A stretch of 64,000 bases of DNA from Methylocystis rosea (GTDB taxonomy: Bacteria; Pseudomonadota; Alphaproteobacteria; Rhizobiales; Beijerinckiaceae). Position numbers and translations under genes: made by a program. The notes beneath the pieces are model-generated. The model was not told the origin of the DNA and searched no databases. It was given only the letters and a program-made list of their open reading frames with translations. Shown here piece by piece: positions 39,685 through 49,719 of the stretch. The DNA lies in NCBI RefSeq assembly GCF_003855495.1, contig NZ_CP034086.1, positions 1,711,501-1,775,500 of the forward strand. The letters run 5' to 3'. How positions within the stretch are numbered: the stretch's first letter is position 1; every line of letters begins with the position of its first letter.

Positions 39685-40127
39685 GAGTTGTGAAGAAGCG
39701 CCGAGGCGGCAAGCAGCAAAAGCGCCGCAAAGACGAGCAAGGCCGCCACAGCATGCGAATCTTCCCATTGCCGTCGCGCCGCCTCGAACGCCGGCGGCAT
39801 CCTGGTCCAATTCTGCGTCGCAACGTTCACGGGATAGGTCCACGTCCAGAAGATCGCCTGCGTTCCAGTGAGCGTCACGAAGGACGCGAACGAGAGCACC
39901 GCAGCGATCCGGTTACGGCGAACGGCGATCGCATGCGCCAGCGTCGTCACTAATACGAGAACGACGGCGATTCCGAAATAGGCCCAGCCCGCGTAGATCT
40001 GTTGGACAGTCATGTAGTCGGCCGGCGAAAGCGCCATCTTGTTGGCGCGTTCGAAAAAATGCGCGCCCGCCGGTATCACGCATAGCGTAACGCTCGTGAT
40101 CGCGGCGATCTGCAGGCCAAAAAGCAT
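39660..40127 (-). CDS. Four-helix membrane protein (DUF1772-like)
   Basis: 155 residues with four hydrophobic segments (about 2-20, 48-68, 75-95, 125-145). A conserved-looking periplasmic loop NWTRMPPAFEAARRQWEDSHAV precedes the last helix, as in DUF1772-type integral membrane proteins. No catalytic residues assigned. It is 41 bp downstream of the SRPBCC gene and probably in one unit with it. Confidence 0.65.
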   Translation of the reverse strand: MLFGLQIAAITSVTLCVIPAGAHFFERANKMALSPADYMTVQQIYAGWAYFGIAVVLVLVTTLAHAIAVRRNRIAAVLSFASFVTLTGTQAIFWTWTYPVNVATQNWTRMPPAFEAARRQWEDSHAVAALLVFAALLLLAASALLHNSKNARRTN

Positions 40128-40168
40128 CAGCGGCTTCCTTCGCTGCGCCTATCGTCCGCTCGGCGCGG

Positions 40169-40717
40169 TCAATCAGCGGCGATTTTCGGCTGCGACTCGA
40201 CGACTCGCTTTAGGTCCGCGAGGCCGCGATCGAATTGCGCCCCGACCGTCTTGTCGATGTTCAAGAACTTATGCATGGCCTTGCTCACAAATTCATGGTG
40301 GCCGGACATCGCCCAGGTGACTTCCGTGCTGTTCTCGCCCAGAGGCTTGAGATTGAATTGCACGTCGTTCTTGGCTTTGAACGGCTTTTGGAATTCGAGC
40401 TTGATGCCGACGCGCTCGCCCTGGCGGCTCTCGACGATCTCCATCTGACCGACCCCGACCTGCTTGTCGCCGGACCATGAATAGGTCGCGCCATAGCCCT
40501 GCGGCGTCCCTCCATATTCATCCTTCATATTCGGGTCGAGCTTGGCCCAGGGCGACCAGTCGGCCCAATTATGAAAATCGTTGATGTGGCGAAAGACGAC
40601 TTCCGGCGGCGCGTCGATCACGATCGAGCGGGCGATGCGGAATTTATCGGGCAGGAAGGAGATGTAGGCGATCAGCGCGCTGACGAGAGCCAGGAAAACG
40701 AGAGCGAACATCGACAT
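40169..40717 (-). CDS. SRPBCC family lipid-binding-fold protein
   Basis: About 182 residues from ATG 40717 behind GGAG; ATG 40711 is an alternative. One N-terminal membrane anchor (FALVFLALVSALIAYISFLP), then a START/polyketide-cyclase-like domain beginning SIVIDAPPEVVFRHINDFHNWADWSPWAKLDP. The family binds hydrophobic ligands; ligand unknown. Confidence 0.82.
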   Translation of the reverse strand: MSMFALVFLALVSALIAYISFLPDKFRIARSIVIDAPPEVVFRHINDFHNWADWSPWAKLDPNMKDEYGGTPQGYGATYSWSGDKQVGVGQMEIVESRQGERVGIKLEFQKPFKAKNDVQFNLKPLGENSTEVTWAMSGHHEFVSKAMHKFLNIDKTVGAQFDRGLADLKRVVESQPKIAAD

Positions 40718-40899
40718 GGTGCAGGTCTCCGCAAGAGCGTGGGTCCGTCGAGCGAACGGCCCGCGGACTTGCAATTTCGTTCCGCGCTCTCCGAGCCGAG
40801 AGATGTCGCTTTCTCACGAAGCGCTCGCCCACGGCCCGCCGCCTGACGCGCTGGACGTCAGTTTAGAGCGGCGGGCGCAATGCGCAATGCATTGTGGGG

Positions 40900-42572
<1,673 letters not shown>

Positions 42573-42806
42573 ATGTCGCTCGTTGACAAATTTGAAGATC
42601 AGATGGAGCCAGCCTTCACGCGCAGCTTTGATAGGGACTCTGCGCGTCGCCAGTTTCGAGTTTCGCTCCTGCTGGTCGCCGCCATGGCGATGGCCGCTTT
42701 CGTTCTCGGCTTCGCCCTACCGATTGGCTCGCCTGCCCAGAAGGCCACCCCCGTTGCGTCAGACGGCGGCGTTTTCGCCGGGCGACTGGTGACGATCGAC
42801 CGCTGA
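42573..42806 (+). CDS. Small single-pass membrane protein
   Basis: 77 residues from ATG 42573 with a GAGGATTAGGGAAA leader. One transmembrane helix (VSLLLVAAMAMAAFVLGFALPIG) follows a charged cytoplasmic start; about 22 residues are outside. Not recognised. It has its own strong terminator 33 bp after the stop, which supports a real short gene. Confidence 0.55.
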   Translation: MSLVDKFEDQMEPAFTRSFDRDSARRQFRVSLLLVAAMAMAAFVLGFALPIGSPAQKATPVASDGGVFAGRLVTIDR

Positions 42807-42838
42807 ATCATCTGAAAATTTCGATCGCGGAAAACACG

Positions 42839-42869
42839 GCGCGCGTCTCTCGACGCGCGCAATCTTTTT
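42839..42869 (+). terminator. Terminator after the 77-residue protein gene
   Basis: Perfect 9-bp stem GCGCGCGTC / GACGCGCGC with a TCTC loop, then AATCTTTTT. Lies in the gap before the convergent pmoF-like gene. Confidence 0.85.
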
Positions 42870-42953
42870 GGCGATGTTCAACGAACAAACCGGCTGCCTT
42901 TCAAGCGGCCGGTTTCTGCTTGTGCGTCGACGAGTTCAACGAGCCCCCCGCAA

Positions 42954-43532
42954 CTACTTCTTATCCATGTGATGGTGCTCGTGATGCGCCGCCCCGCCTT
43001 CTTTGGGCCCGGCGGCGTCCTGGCCATGCGCCTTCTGCCAACGCTCCATGGCTTCCGCGTCATGCGCATGGGCCGCGTCCGGCGCATCGATCGCTGCGTC
43101 GATCACCACTTCGCCGGCCTTTTCGAAGACGAGCGTCATCTCCAGGCCCCAGCCCACCTCAAGATGCTTCTTGATGTCCATAAGCGTCACATAGACGCCG
43201 CCAGGCGCGAGCGTAACTTTCGACTTGGGCGGCAGGACGATCGGCGTGATCAGATCCAGCTTCTTCGCGTCGCCGTGGATCTCGGCGTTCCCGAATTTTT
43301 CCGACTTAACCGCGATCAGCTTGTCGGGCGTCGCGCCGCTATTGTGCAGCATTGCGTAGAACTGCGCCTTGTTGTCGCCGTCAACGGGGGCGCGAAGCCA
43401 AGGATGCTCCACTTTCAGACTGCCGACGTCGTATTCATGCGCAGCCGCGGAACCGCGTCCGGCGAAGAGCCCGAGCGCCGTCCCGGTGAGCAAAGTCCCG
43501 CCGGTCAGCAAAAATTCACGCCGCTTTAGCAT
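42954..43532 (-). CDS. PCuAC-domain periplasmic copper-binding protein, PmoF-like
   Basis: 192 residues. The Tat-type signal (LKRREFLLTGG) cleaves near GSAAA, so the mature chain would start with His32 (HEYDVG). The PCuAC domain (about 38-150) keeps H43 and H86 but has lost the usual second His/Met pair: GGVYVTLM replaces GGxHxMLM. Methanotroph PmoF proteins use an N-terminal histidine brace for Cu(II), which fits. The C-terminus adds a His-rich tail (HHEHHHMDKK). Last gene of the pmoD-copC-copD-pmoF group. Confidence 0.82.
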   Translation of the reverse strand: MLKRREFLLTGGTLLTGTALGLFAGRGSAAAHEYDVGSLKVEHPWLRAPVDGDNKAQFYAMLHNSGATPDKLIAVKSEKFGNAEIHGDAKKLDLITPIVLPPKSKVTLAPGGVYVTLMDIKKHLEVGWGLEMTLVFEKAGEVVIDAAIDAPDAAHAHDAEAMERWQKAHGQDAAGPKEGGAAHHEHHHMDKK

Positions 43533-43650
43533 CTCGCTTCTCCCTTTTTGCCCGGACTTTTCTCTCGCCGGACTGCTTGGCATCATGACCAAGGACGCGC
43601 CGCTCCGATAGCCTCGCGCTCCGTTCGCGCTTGCGACAATATGGCGCGCG

Positions 43651-45576
43651 CTAATGCGAGTGCAGGCTGATCTCGATCAAGGGCTCCCGGGCGAGTTCGG
43701 CGGCGAGGCCGGACAATTTCTGAGTATTCCCGTCGTCGGGCGCGAATGTGCGGAAACGCGCCCGAATGTAGCCGGAACGATCCACCAGGAAATGCGCCTC
43801 TTCGATTTCCTCGGACGGCGTTTCATTGGGGTAGCGATTGATCACCGAATAGGCGGTCTCAACCGCCTTTGGATGAACGACCTCTCGACCTTTCGCCTCC
43901 TGCGGGCACGCCGCGTCATAGATCGTCACCTGGTTTACGCCAGCGGCCTTGGCGGCGGCATGCGCGATCTTGACGCTTGCCGCGCGCGCCGTGGGATCGC
44001 CGTTTGACGCCCCGCAGCGCGCAAAGGAGACCAGCGTTGGAACGCCGCGCAACTTGAAGAGAGACGTTGCATTCTCCTCGGGATCGATCAGCGCGAAATC
44101 CGGCGCGATCAGCCATTGAATCATCGGCTGAGCGCTCATGAAGCGGGCGCGGTTTGAATAGGACATCATCAGCAGGAAGTTGATCACGTCCCAGCGGTCA
44201 TCGACGTCGAGCTGGTCGCCGAAGGCCGGCATGACGCCGCTTTGACCGCCATGAGTCAGCCAGTGGAAAATGTCGCCGATCGTATGAGTGCCGACATGCG
44301 GAGCCGTCAAATCGGCGGGTTGCACGGGAAGGCCTTGCTGGTTCTTGAGGTCTTTGGCGAGGGGACCATTGCCTTCGCCCTGCCCGCCGTGGCAACCGAC
44401 GCAGTTCTCCTGGAAATGCGCTAGCCCGCGCGCCACCGATTCCGCAGTGTAGTCCTGCGTCGGATCGTCGTACGTGTCGGTGTAGGCTTCTGTCGCAAAT
44501 GACACGGCGAGCGAGATCGCCGCCGCGGCGGAGATGGCTGGCGTCGCATAGAGACGATACTGGCGAGTCGATGGCGTCCACCAGATCAGCGCCGCCACGA
44601 TCGCGAGTGCGACGGCGGCAATGCCCCACCACCAGATCGGGCTGAACATTGCTGGGTTCTGCCCCCACGTCGCGATGTAGGACAGGCGAAATGGCAATGG
44701 CCAATAGAGACTGGTTTCATGCGAGGCTGGCGTGATGACCGCGATGTAGCCGGCGATTGAAAGCAGAGCGAGCGCAAAGATCGACTCGCCCGCGCCGACC
44801 TTGCTGTACCAGCCGACGTTGAATTCGCCTTCAGGCCGGCGCGTGATGTATCGCGCGAGCGCCAGCGCAGCGAGCAAGACGGCGCACAGCAGAACGAGCT
44901 TCAGCGTGAGCATCCGACCATAGGGCGTCGCCAGCAGATTGGGGATGCTTCCGACGTTCTCCCAGGCGATCGCAAATCCCGAGACGGCGACGATCGCCAT
45001 GGCGACCTTTGCGATGAACGACCAGCGTTCGGCGAGCTGCGCCGCCAGTTCCGGCGGTTTGCCGCGCGCCGTGAACATCCACCAGACGAGGCCGAGCAAG
45101 CCGCCAAGCCAAGTGAGGCCGGCGGCCGTGTGGAGAAGGAAACTCACCTGTGTCCACCGCGGCAGGCCGTCGTCGATGGCGTGGCCGGTCACTGAAACAA
45201 CGGCGATAAGGACGACGCCGACCCACAGCGTCACCTGATCGAGCGAATCTGAAGCGACGAAGAGGCGCGCCGCCGCGAGCGCCGCAAAGAGGAAAGCGAT
45301 CAGTTGCGTCCAGATCCAGGCGTTTCCGACGCTCGTGTTGACGGTGAACTCCCAAAGCGTGTCGAATTCGATTGGACGATCGGCGGGAAAAATCGCGCGC
45401 GCGGTGACATACAGCAGCGCGAAGCCCAAAACGGCGCGCGCCAGCGCCAGCGCCGCGACGGCAGGCTTGAAGCGCTTTCCGTCCTCACCGATGAGACGCG
45501 GCAGGAGCAGGAGCCCGACCGCGAGGGCCGAGGGCGCGCTCAGAAGGAAGCGGATCGCCGCAAGAGAGAGATACAT
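43651..45576 (-). CDS. CopD-cytochrome c-redoxin fusion membrane protein
   Basis: 641 residues in three parts. Residues 1-355 are multi-pass membrane (about nine helices) with the CopD-type core WTQVSFLLHTAAGLTWLGGLLG, proposed to move copper across the inner membrane. A c-type cytochrome domain follows, with C392-V-G-C-H396 and axial M450 (GVMPAF). Residues 491-641 form a SCO/AhpC-like fold (APDFALIDPEE, EEAHFLVDRSGYIRARF) lacking the CxxxC copper/thiol motif. Encoded right after copC. Ordinary CopD proteins are much shorter. Confidence 0.85.
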   Translation of the reverse strand: MYLSLAAIRFLLSAPSALAVGLLLLPRLIGEDGKRFKPAVAALALARAVLGFALLYVTARAIFPADRPIEFDTLWEFTVNTSVGNAWIWTQLIAFLFAALAAARLFVASDSLDQVTLWVGVVLIAVVSVTGHAIDDGLPRWTQVSFLLHTAAGLTWLGGLLGLVWWMFTARGKPPELAAQLAERWSFIAKVAMAIVAVSGFAIAWENVGSIPNLLATPYGRMLTLKLVLLCAVLLAALALARYITRRPEGEFNVGWYSKVGAGESIFALALLSIAGYIAVITPASHETSLYWPLPFRLSYIATWGQNPAMFSPIWWWGIAAVALAIVAALIWWTPSTRQYRLYATPAISAAAAISLAVSFATEAYTDTYDDPTQDYTAESVARGLAHFQENCVGCHGGQGEGNGPLAKDLKNQQGLPVQPADLTAPHVGTHTIGDIFHWLTHGGQSGVMPAFGDQLDVDDRWDVINFLLMMSYSNRARFMSAQPMIQWLIAPDFALIDPEENATSLFKLRGVPTLVSFARCGASNGDPTARAASVKIAHAAAKAAGVNQVTIYDAACPQEAKGREVVHPKAVETAYSVINRYPNETPSEEIEEAHFLVDRSGYIRARFRTFAPDDGNTQKLSGLAAELAREPLIEISLHSH

Positions 45577-45690
45577 TTTTGTTTCGCCCGATGTTCTCTG
45601 GCGCTCATCTCTTCAGCTCGCACGAGAAGCGAGAAACGAGCAGCGTGTCGCGCAAGCGTAGCCGCGAGCCTGTCACTCGCCCCAGGGCGC

Positions 45691-46113
45691 TTACTTCGCG
45701 TCCACGGTGAATTCGTAATTTCCCTCGACGATGTGACCGTCGGTGGAGAGCACGCGGTAACGCACGATGTATTTGCCGGGCGCGAGTTCGGGCGCACTGG
45801 CCGACAATTCGCGCGGCTTGTCGGGAACAGCGCTATTGCCTTGGCCGAGCACCTTACCGTCGGGCGTTTCTATGGTGATCTTCGAGTAAGGCGGTTCGAC
45901 TCCGCCGCCAAACCGCAACTTGATGGTCTTTGGCGGCGCCGCGACATGCTCCTTTGAAGAAGGGGTGGCGTCGACAAGGAAAGAATGCGCGAGCGCCGAG
46001 GTCGTCCCAAAGGCGGCGACTATGACGATGGCGAAAGCCCCGGCGGCGCCCGAGAAGCCGAACCCGCCCTGACGGCGCGCGCGCGCCGGCGAAGTTCTGT
46101 CAGCGTTAGTCAT
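45691..46113 (-). CDS. copC: CopC periplasmic copper-binding protein
   Basis: 140 residues from ATG 46113. After cleavage at SALA the mature protein starts with H43 (HSFLVDATPS). D125 and H127 (STDGHIVEG) complete the known CopC Cu(II) site of N-terminal His, Asp and His. Single Ig-like cupredoxin fold. Lies between pmoD and the CopD fusion in a pmoD-copC-copD order known from methanotrophs; probable copper carrier. Confidence 0.92.
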   Translation of the reverse strand: MTNADRTSPARARRQGGFGFSGAAGAFAIVIVAAFGTTSALAHSFLVDATPSSKEHVAAPPKTIKLRFGGGVEPPYSKITIETPDGKVLGQGNSAVPDKPRELSASAPELAPGKYIVRYRVLSTDGHIVEGNYEFTVDAK

Positions 46114-46174
46114 AGCGTCCTCCCAGAGGCCTGAGCCCCGCTTTGTTTTGAGATATTTACGCCTGTCGCCGCGA

Positions 46175-46789
46175 TCAAGACGCAGTGGCGTCGGCGGCAT
46201 CCTTCTTCTTGCCGGAGGGATGCGTGTGCTTCCAATACACGAAAACGATGCCTGCGATGAGCACGGTCCCAGCAATCTGCGGCACCCAGGCCCACAGGGT
46301 TTCGCCGACCGTGAATTTGAATTCGGACGTCTCCTGCGTGCCGTCGGGGCGGGTCAGAGTGACGAGCCCGATATAATGGCCATTGTCCTTGAAATCGTGC
46401 TCCAGATTGAACGTGCCCTTGACGTATTTGGTCGCGGGACGATGAACTTCGGTCAGCGCCTCAAGATCGGTGCCCTTGGTGATCGGCGTCAGCGGATCGC
46501 GAATGATTCGCAGTTCCAGCGGCATGTCGCGAAACGTCGGATTTTCGATGTCGAACACCAGAATGGTTGGTCCGGAGGTCGGGATCTCGGCGCAATATTC
46601 GCTGCGCGATTTACCGGGTTGGTAGGCCGTGATGTGAATCATGTCATAGCCGAACATGACCATGCACATATTGCCCATCGACATGGCTTCCGGGCCTGCG
46701 CCGCCCTCAGATGCGCGCAGGGGAGCCATCGAAGCCAGCGAAAAAAGCGCGCCGAGAACTGCGGCTGCAACGCTACGCCTATTCTTCAT
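46175..46789 (-). CDS. pmoD: PmoD, periplasmic CuA-like copper protein
   Basis: 204 residues from ATG 46789, which sits behind GAGGGATGGAA. Signal peptide to about residue 27, periplasmic domain, then one transmembrane helix (about 165-188) and a Lys-rich end. Candidate copper ligands: Met cluster MSMGNMCMVM (C42, M43, M45), M50, H52 and C66. PmoD family members assemble an unusual CuA-type site and are needed for copper-dependent growth in methanotrophs. Located between the pmoB terminator and copC; probably separate from pmoCAB transcription. Confidence 0.85.
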   Translation of the reverse strand: MKNRRSVAAAVLGALFSLASMAPLRASEGGAGPEAMSMGNMCMVMFGYDMIHITAYQPGKSRSEYCAEIPTSGPTILVFDIENPTFRDMPLELRIIRDPLTPITKGTDLEALTEVHRPATKYVKGTFNLEHDFKDNGHYIGLVTLTRPDGTQETSEFKFTVGETLWAWVPQIAGTVLIAGIVFVYWKHTHPSGKKKDAADATAS

Positions 46790-47209
46790 TTCCATCCCTC
46801 GATCCATATTGATTGCCGGGCTGTCGCTCTTGTTGGCGAACGTTGCCTGAGCCCTGCATCTTCTATAGCGGATTTTTGGCACGCGGCTCGATTATTGTCC
46901 CTTGCCAGCACATCGCCGCGCGGCTGGACGCTCCTCCTACTTTTGACAAAAGCCAGAAATTGACGCGAGTAAAAACGGCGGAACAATTTGCGTCGAAAGG
47001 ACGCACCGACTTCTGGTGGCAATCGAACCGGATGAAGCCTCTGCTCTAGCGATCGCCTTGCGCCGGCTCTCCGCGTGGCGGCGACCGAACAACTCTCGAC
47101 GATCAGCGGGCGCCTTCGCGCAGCCGTTTCCTACGCCGCGGCGCTTTGCTCCACGACCGCCGCGCATCTCCGGCGAACCGCAAGGCTTCGCGGCGCCGCC
47201 TCAAAAGAA
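46790..47209. other. Spacer between the pmoB terminator and pmoD
   Basis: About 420 bp with no credible gene on either strand. It should hold the pmoD promoter; CTATAGAAG near 46860 on the minus strand could be a -10 region but no good -35 pairs with it. Nothing else recognised. Confidence 0.4.
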
Positions 47210-47237
47210 AACCCCCGGCTTTATGGGCCGGGGGCTT
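47210..47237 (-). terminator. Terminator after pmoB
   Basis: Minus-strand stem GCCCCCGGC...GCCGGGGG (forward 47212-47234) followed by TTTTC, 25 bp after the pmoB stop. It should end the pmoCAB transcript before pmoD. Confidence 0.85.
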
Positions 47238-47261
47238 TCTATTTCAATTCGTCAGTATCGC

Positions 47262-48524
47262 TTAGGGCATATCGCCGGCGACGAACTTCGGAATGACCGG
47301 TCCGCCGATTTCGGCCGCGAAGCGGCGACCCGTCGGCGAGAAGAACATCAAGAGGCCGCCGATCTGGCTGTCGGTGTCGTAAGCCAGGTCAGACAGACGC
47401 TCGATGTCCCAACGCGCGTCCTGCACCTTCACGGCGATTTCCTTCGTCTCGCCCGGCGCGATCGGCGTCGCGTCCGTCGACAGACCGCGGTCGGCCAACA
47501 GATAGTCCGGGAAGTCGGGCTTCGTCGTGAACACGTCAGGGTTCAGGAAGCGCAGGCCGGCCGCCGTATATTCGCCAAGGCGAAGCGGCTCGGAGGTCGT
47601 GTTCGTGACCTTGACGTTGATCGTCAGCTCACGGCCAGGAACCTTGTAGACGCCGCCGTTCAGATCGGCCGTCACGCGCTCCTTGCCGACGCCCGCCGTG
47701 CCGTCCGTAACGAGCGGCGTCAGAGGCTTCTGCAAGCCCGCCTGAAGCGGGATCGTGCGCGGGAAGGTCGAGTTCGTCACAGCGTAGCCGACGATCGTCG
47801 CCAGAATGGTCAACGCCAGGACAATCGCGCCAATCCGCTTGTCGTCGTCAGTCACCTGCTCATCAACCTTGCCGGTGGCGACACGGAGATAAGAAGCGAT
47901 GACGCCCTTACGGACGAACCAGAACAGGATCCACGCCGCGCCAACCGCAAGCCACGGCAGATGCCACGCGTAAACGCGGCTGATGCCGTAGGTCTCGAGG
48001 TCGACCGTCGAGCCATCAAGCAACGTCACCGGATCGGTGAAGTCCTTCATGTCGCCCTTGATCTCGATCCACTGGCCGGGGCCGATGATCGGACCGCCGC
48101 CCTCGACGTTGACCTGCGCATGAACGTGCCAACGGCCCGCGCGACGACCGCGAAGGTTGATGGAGAAGGCGTAGTCGTTGCCAGGAACAAGCGACACCGA
48201 ACGCGGCGCAAACTGATCGCCGATGAACTGCGCCGTGCGAACCAGAACCGGACCGGGCTCGCCGGCGTTCAGGAACGACACGCGCGGATTGGCGACCGCC
48301 TGCGGCCAGGCCGAGAACACATGGATCTTGCCCGACAGCACCATCTCTTCATTGACGTTCACCGTCGTCTTCGACCACTGAACGTCATACCAGTTCAACG
48401 TGCGCATCCGAAGAAACGCCTGCTGAGACTTTTCGCCGTGCGCCGACGCAGGAGCAACAGCTCCCAGGGTCGCCGCCACAGCCGCCGCCGCGCCAATCGC
48501 GGCGAGCTTGACGAACTTTTTCAT
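47262..48524 (-). CDS. pmoB: Particulate methane monooxygenase subunit B (PmoB)
   Basis: 420 residues from ATG 48524 behind GGGAGG. Largest soluble subunit of pMMO, with two periplasmic cupredoxin domains joined by two transmembrane helices (about 188-206 and 235-255). Signal peptide cleaves at APASA to leave H29; with H133 and H135 (GRWHVHAQ) it forms the known copper site of PmoB. N44 (TLNWYD) stands where gammaproteobacterial PmoB has a His, as in type II methanotrophs. Third gene of pmoCAB. Confidence 0.98.
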   Translation of the reverse strand: MKKFVKLAAIGAAAAVAATLGAVAPASAHGEKSQQAFLRMRTLNWYDVQWSKTTVNVNEEMVLSGKIHVFSAWPQAVANPRVSFLNAGEPGPVLVRTAQFIGDQFAPRSVSLVPGNDYAFSINLRGRRAGRWHVHAQVNVEGGGPIIGPGQWIEIKGDMKDFTDPVTLLDGSTVDLETYGISRVYAWHLPWLAVGAAWILFWFVRKGVIASYLRVATGKVDEQVTDDDKRIGAIVLALTILATIVGYAVTNSTFPRTIPLQAGLQKPLTPLVTDGTAGVGKERVTADLNGGVYKVPGRELTINVKVTNTTSEPLRLGEYTAAGLRFLNPDVFTTKPDFPDYLLADRGLSTDATPIAPGETKEIAVKVQDARWDIERLSDLAYDTDSQIGGLLMFFSPTGRRFAAEIGGPVIPKFVAGDMP

Positions 48525-48685
48525 CGATAAACCTCCCAGGTTCCTCTTCCCGGTCGCCGCCTCGCGCGCCAACCGGTCTTGTCTCTCGCAGCGGACCTTC
48601 GCTCTTAAAAAAGCTTCCAGCCCGCCGCTCTTCTTTCTTGCAGGCCGCCGCGGCGCCCGTTCAGCGCCGCAGCACGCGACGAGGA

Positions 48686-49444
48686 TTAGATCGTGTCGAT
48701 GATCTTGGTCGTCGAATACCAACGACCCATGAACCACCACAGGAAGTACACCATCATCGAGACGAAGCCCGAGAAGAACGCCGCAACCGGCACAACGTCC
48801 TTACCGAAGGTGCGCAGCGTGCCGCGCTCGACCATGCGGATATATTCCGGCATCGAGGTGCGGACGAAGTGGAAGCCGATCAGATCCGCAAGCGTCATCA
48901 GCTGACCATGCTGCTCCGTCGCCTGGTGGAACGCCGCAATCGCCGGCCAGTTGTTCGGGTAGAACAACAGACCCCAGCCCAGCGAACCAACAATCGCCGT
49001 GATCACATAGGAGCCCGACAGAAGCAGGATCACGTCAAGCCAGATCGCCGGAACGATCAGAGCGGACGGGAACACAAGGCTGATCGGGAAGTAGGTCCAG
49101 CCCCAGAAGTTGACGTAGCGGTTGATCCACTCGCCAATCAGCAGGCCAAGAGCCGCGAACACCGCGCCGAACGGCAGACGGAAGTTCACCCACCAGAACG
49201 CCTGCGCCGCGGCGCAGAAGGTCACGCCAAGAATCGGCACGACCGTCGGCCACATACGACGATCCTTCCAGTCAACCCAGAAGTCCCAGTCGCCCGCCGT
49301 CAACATGAAGTGGACGTGGTAGCCGCCAAGAACGGCGAAGAACAGAAGAACAAGAAGCATCCAGTCGACCGTCTGAACGCAACCCGCCGCCTCGGCGACG
49401 GAGTTGAACGGACCGACCGCCCCCCCGCTTTTCGATTGTGACAT
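48686..49444 (-). CDS. pmoA: Particulate methane monooxygenase subunit A (PmoA)
   Basis: 252 residues, several transmembrane helices, from ATG 49444 behind AGGAG. Contains GDWDFWVDWKDRRMWPT, the block used for pmoA/amoA primer A189, and EYIRMVERGTLRTFGKD near the end. Sequence and gene order identify methane rather than ammonia monooxygenase, and fit a Methylocystis/Methylosinus PmoA. Second gene of pmoCAB, 275 bp after pmoC and 161 bp before pmoB. Confidence 0.98.
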   Translation of the reverse strand: MSQSKSGGAVGPFNSVAEAAGCVQTVDWMLLVLLFFAVLGGYHVHFMLTAGDWDFWVDWKDRRMWPTVVPILGVTFCAAAQAFWWVNFRLPFGAVFAALGLLIGEWINRYVNFWGWTYFPISLVFPSALIVPAIWLDVILLLSGSYVITAIVGSLGWGLLFYPNNWPAIAAFHQATEQHGQLMTLADLIGFHFVRTSMPEYIRMVERGTLRTFGKDVVPVAAFFSGFVSMMVYFLWWFMGRWYSTTKIIDTI

Positions 49445-49683
49445 CACTCTTCTCCTTGGTGTTTCTCGAACCCGTAAAGCCCGAGTTCTTTCCTTATGGC
49501 TCCGGCAGGCCTTCCCGCCGCCGGCGCCCGGACGGCGGAGATCCCGCCGGCCGCATCGCTTAAAAGCCCTTCGCCCCCGATCGTCCCAGAGCCCGAAGAC
49601 CCCTTTTCGACCGCAACAAGCCAACCCACTCGCCAAAGCGACAGGCAAAAGCTCTCTGGTTTTCGCGAAAAGCCCGGAGCCAG

Positions 49684-49710
49684 TCGCCGCCCGCCACAAG
49701 CGGGCGGCGA
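49684..49710 (-). promoter_or_regulatory. Strong stem-loop just after pmoC
   Basis: Perfect 11-bp stem TCGCCGCCCGC / GCGGGCGGCGA with a 5-base loop, starting 10 bp after the pmoC stop. No T-run follows, so it is more likely an mRNA 3'-end stabiliser or processing signal in the pmoC-pmoA gap than a full terminator. Confidence 0.6.
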
Positions 49711-49719
49711 AGTCTCAGA

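Noticed and set aside
47016..48530. 504-codon plus-strand frame antisense to pmoB
   Set aside because: Lies opposite a certain pmoB gene, crosses its terminator and shows only Arg-rich sequence.
48686..49444. Assignment as ammonia monooxygenase AmoA or PxmA
   Set aside because: Gene order is pmoC-A-B, not pxmABC, and the protein reads as a type II PmoA.
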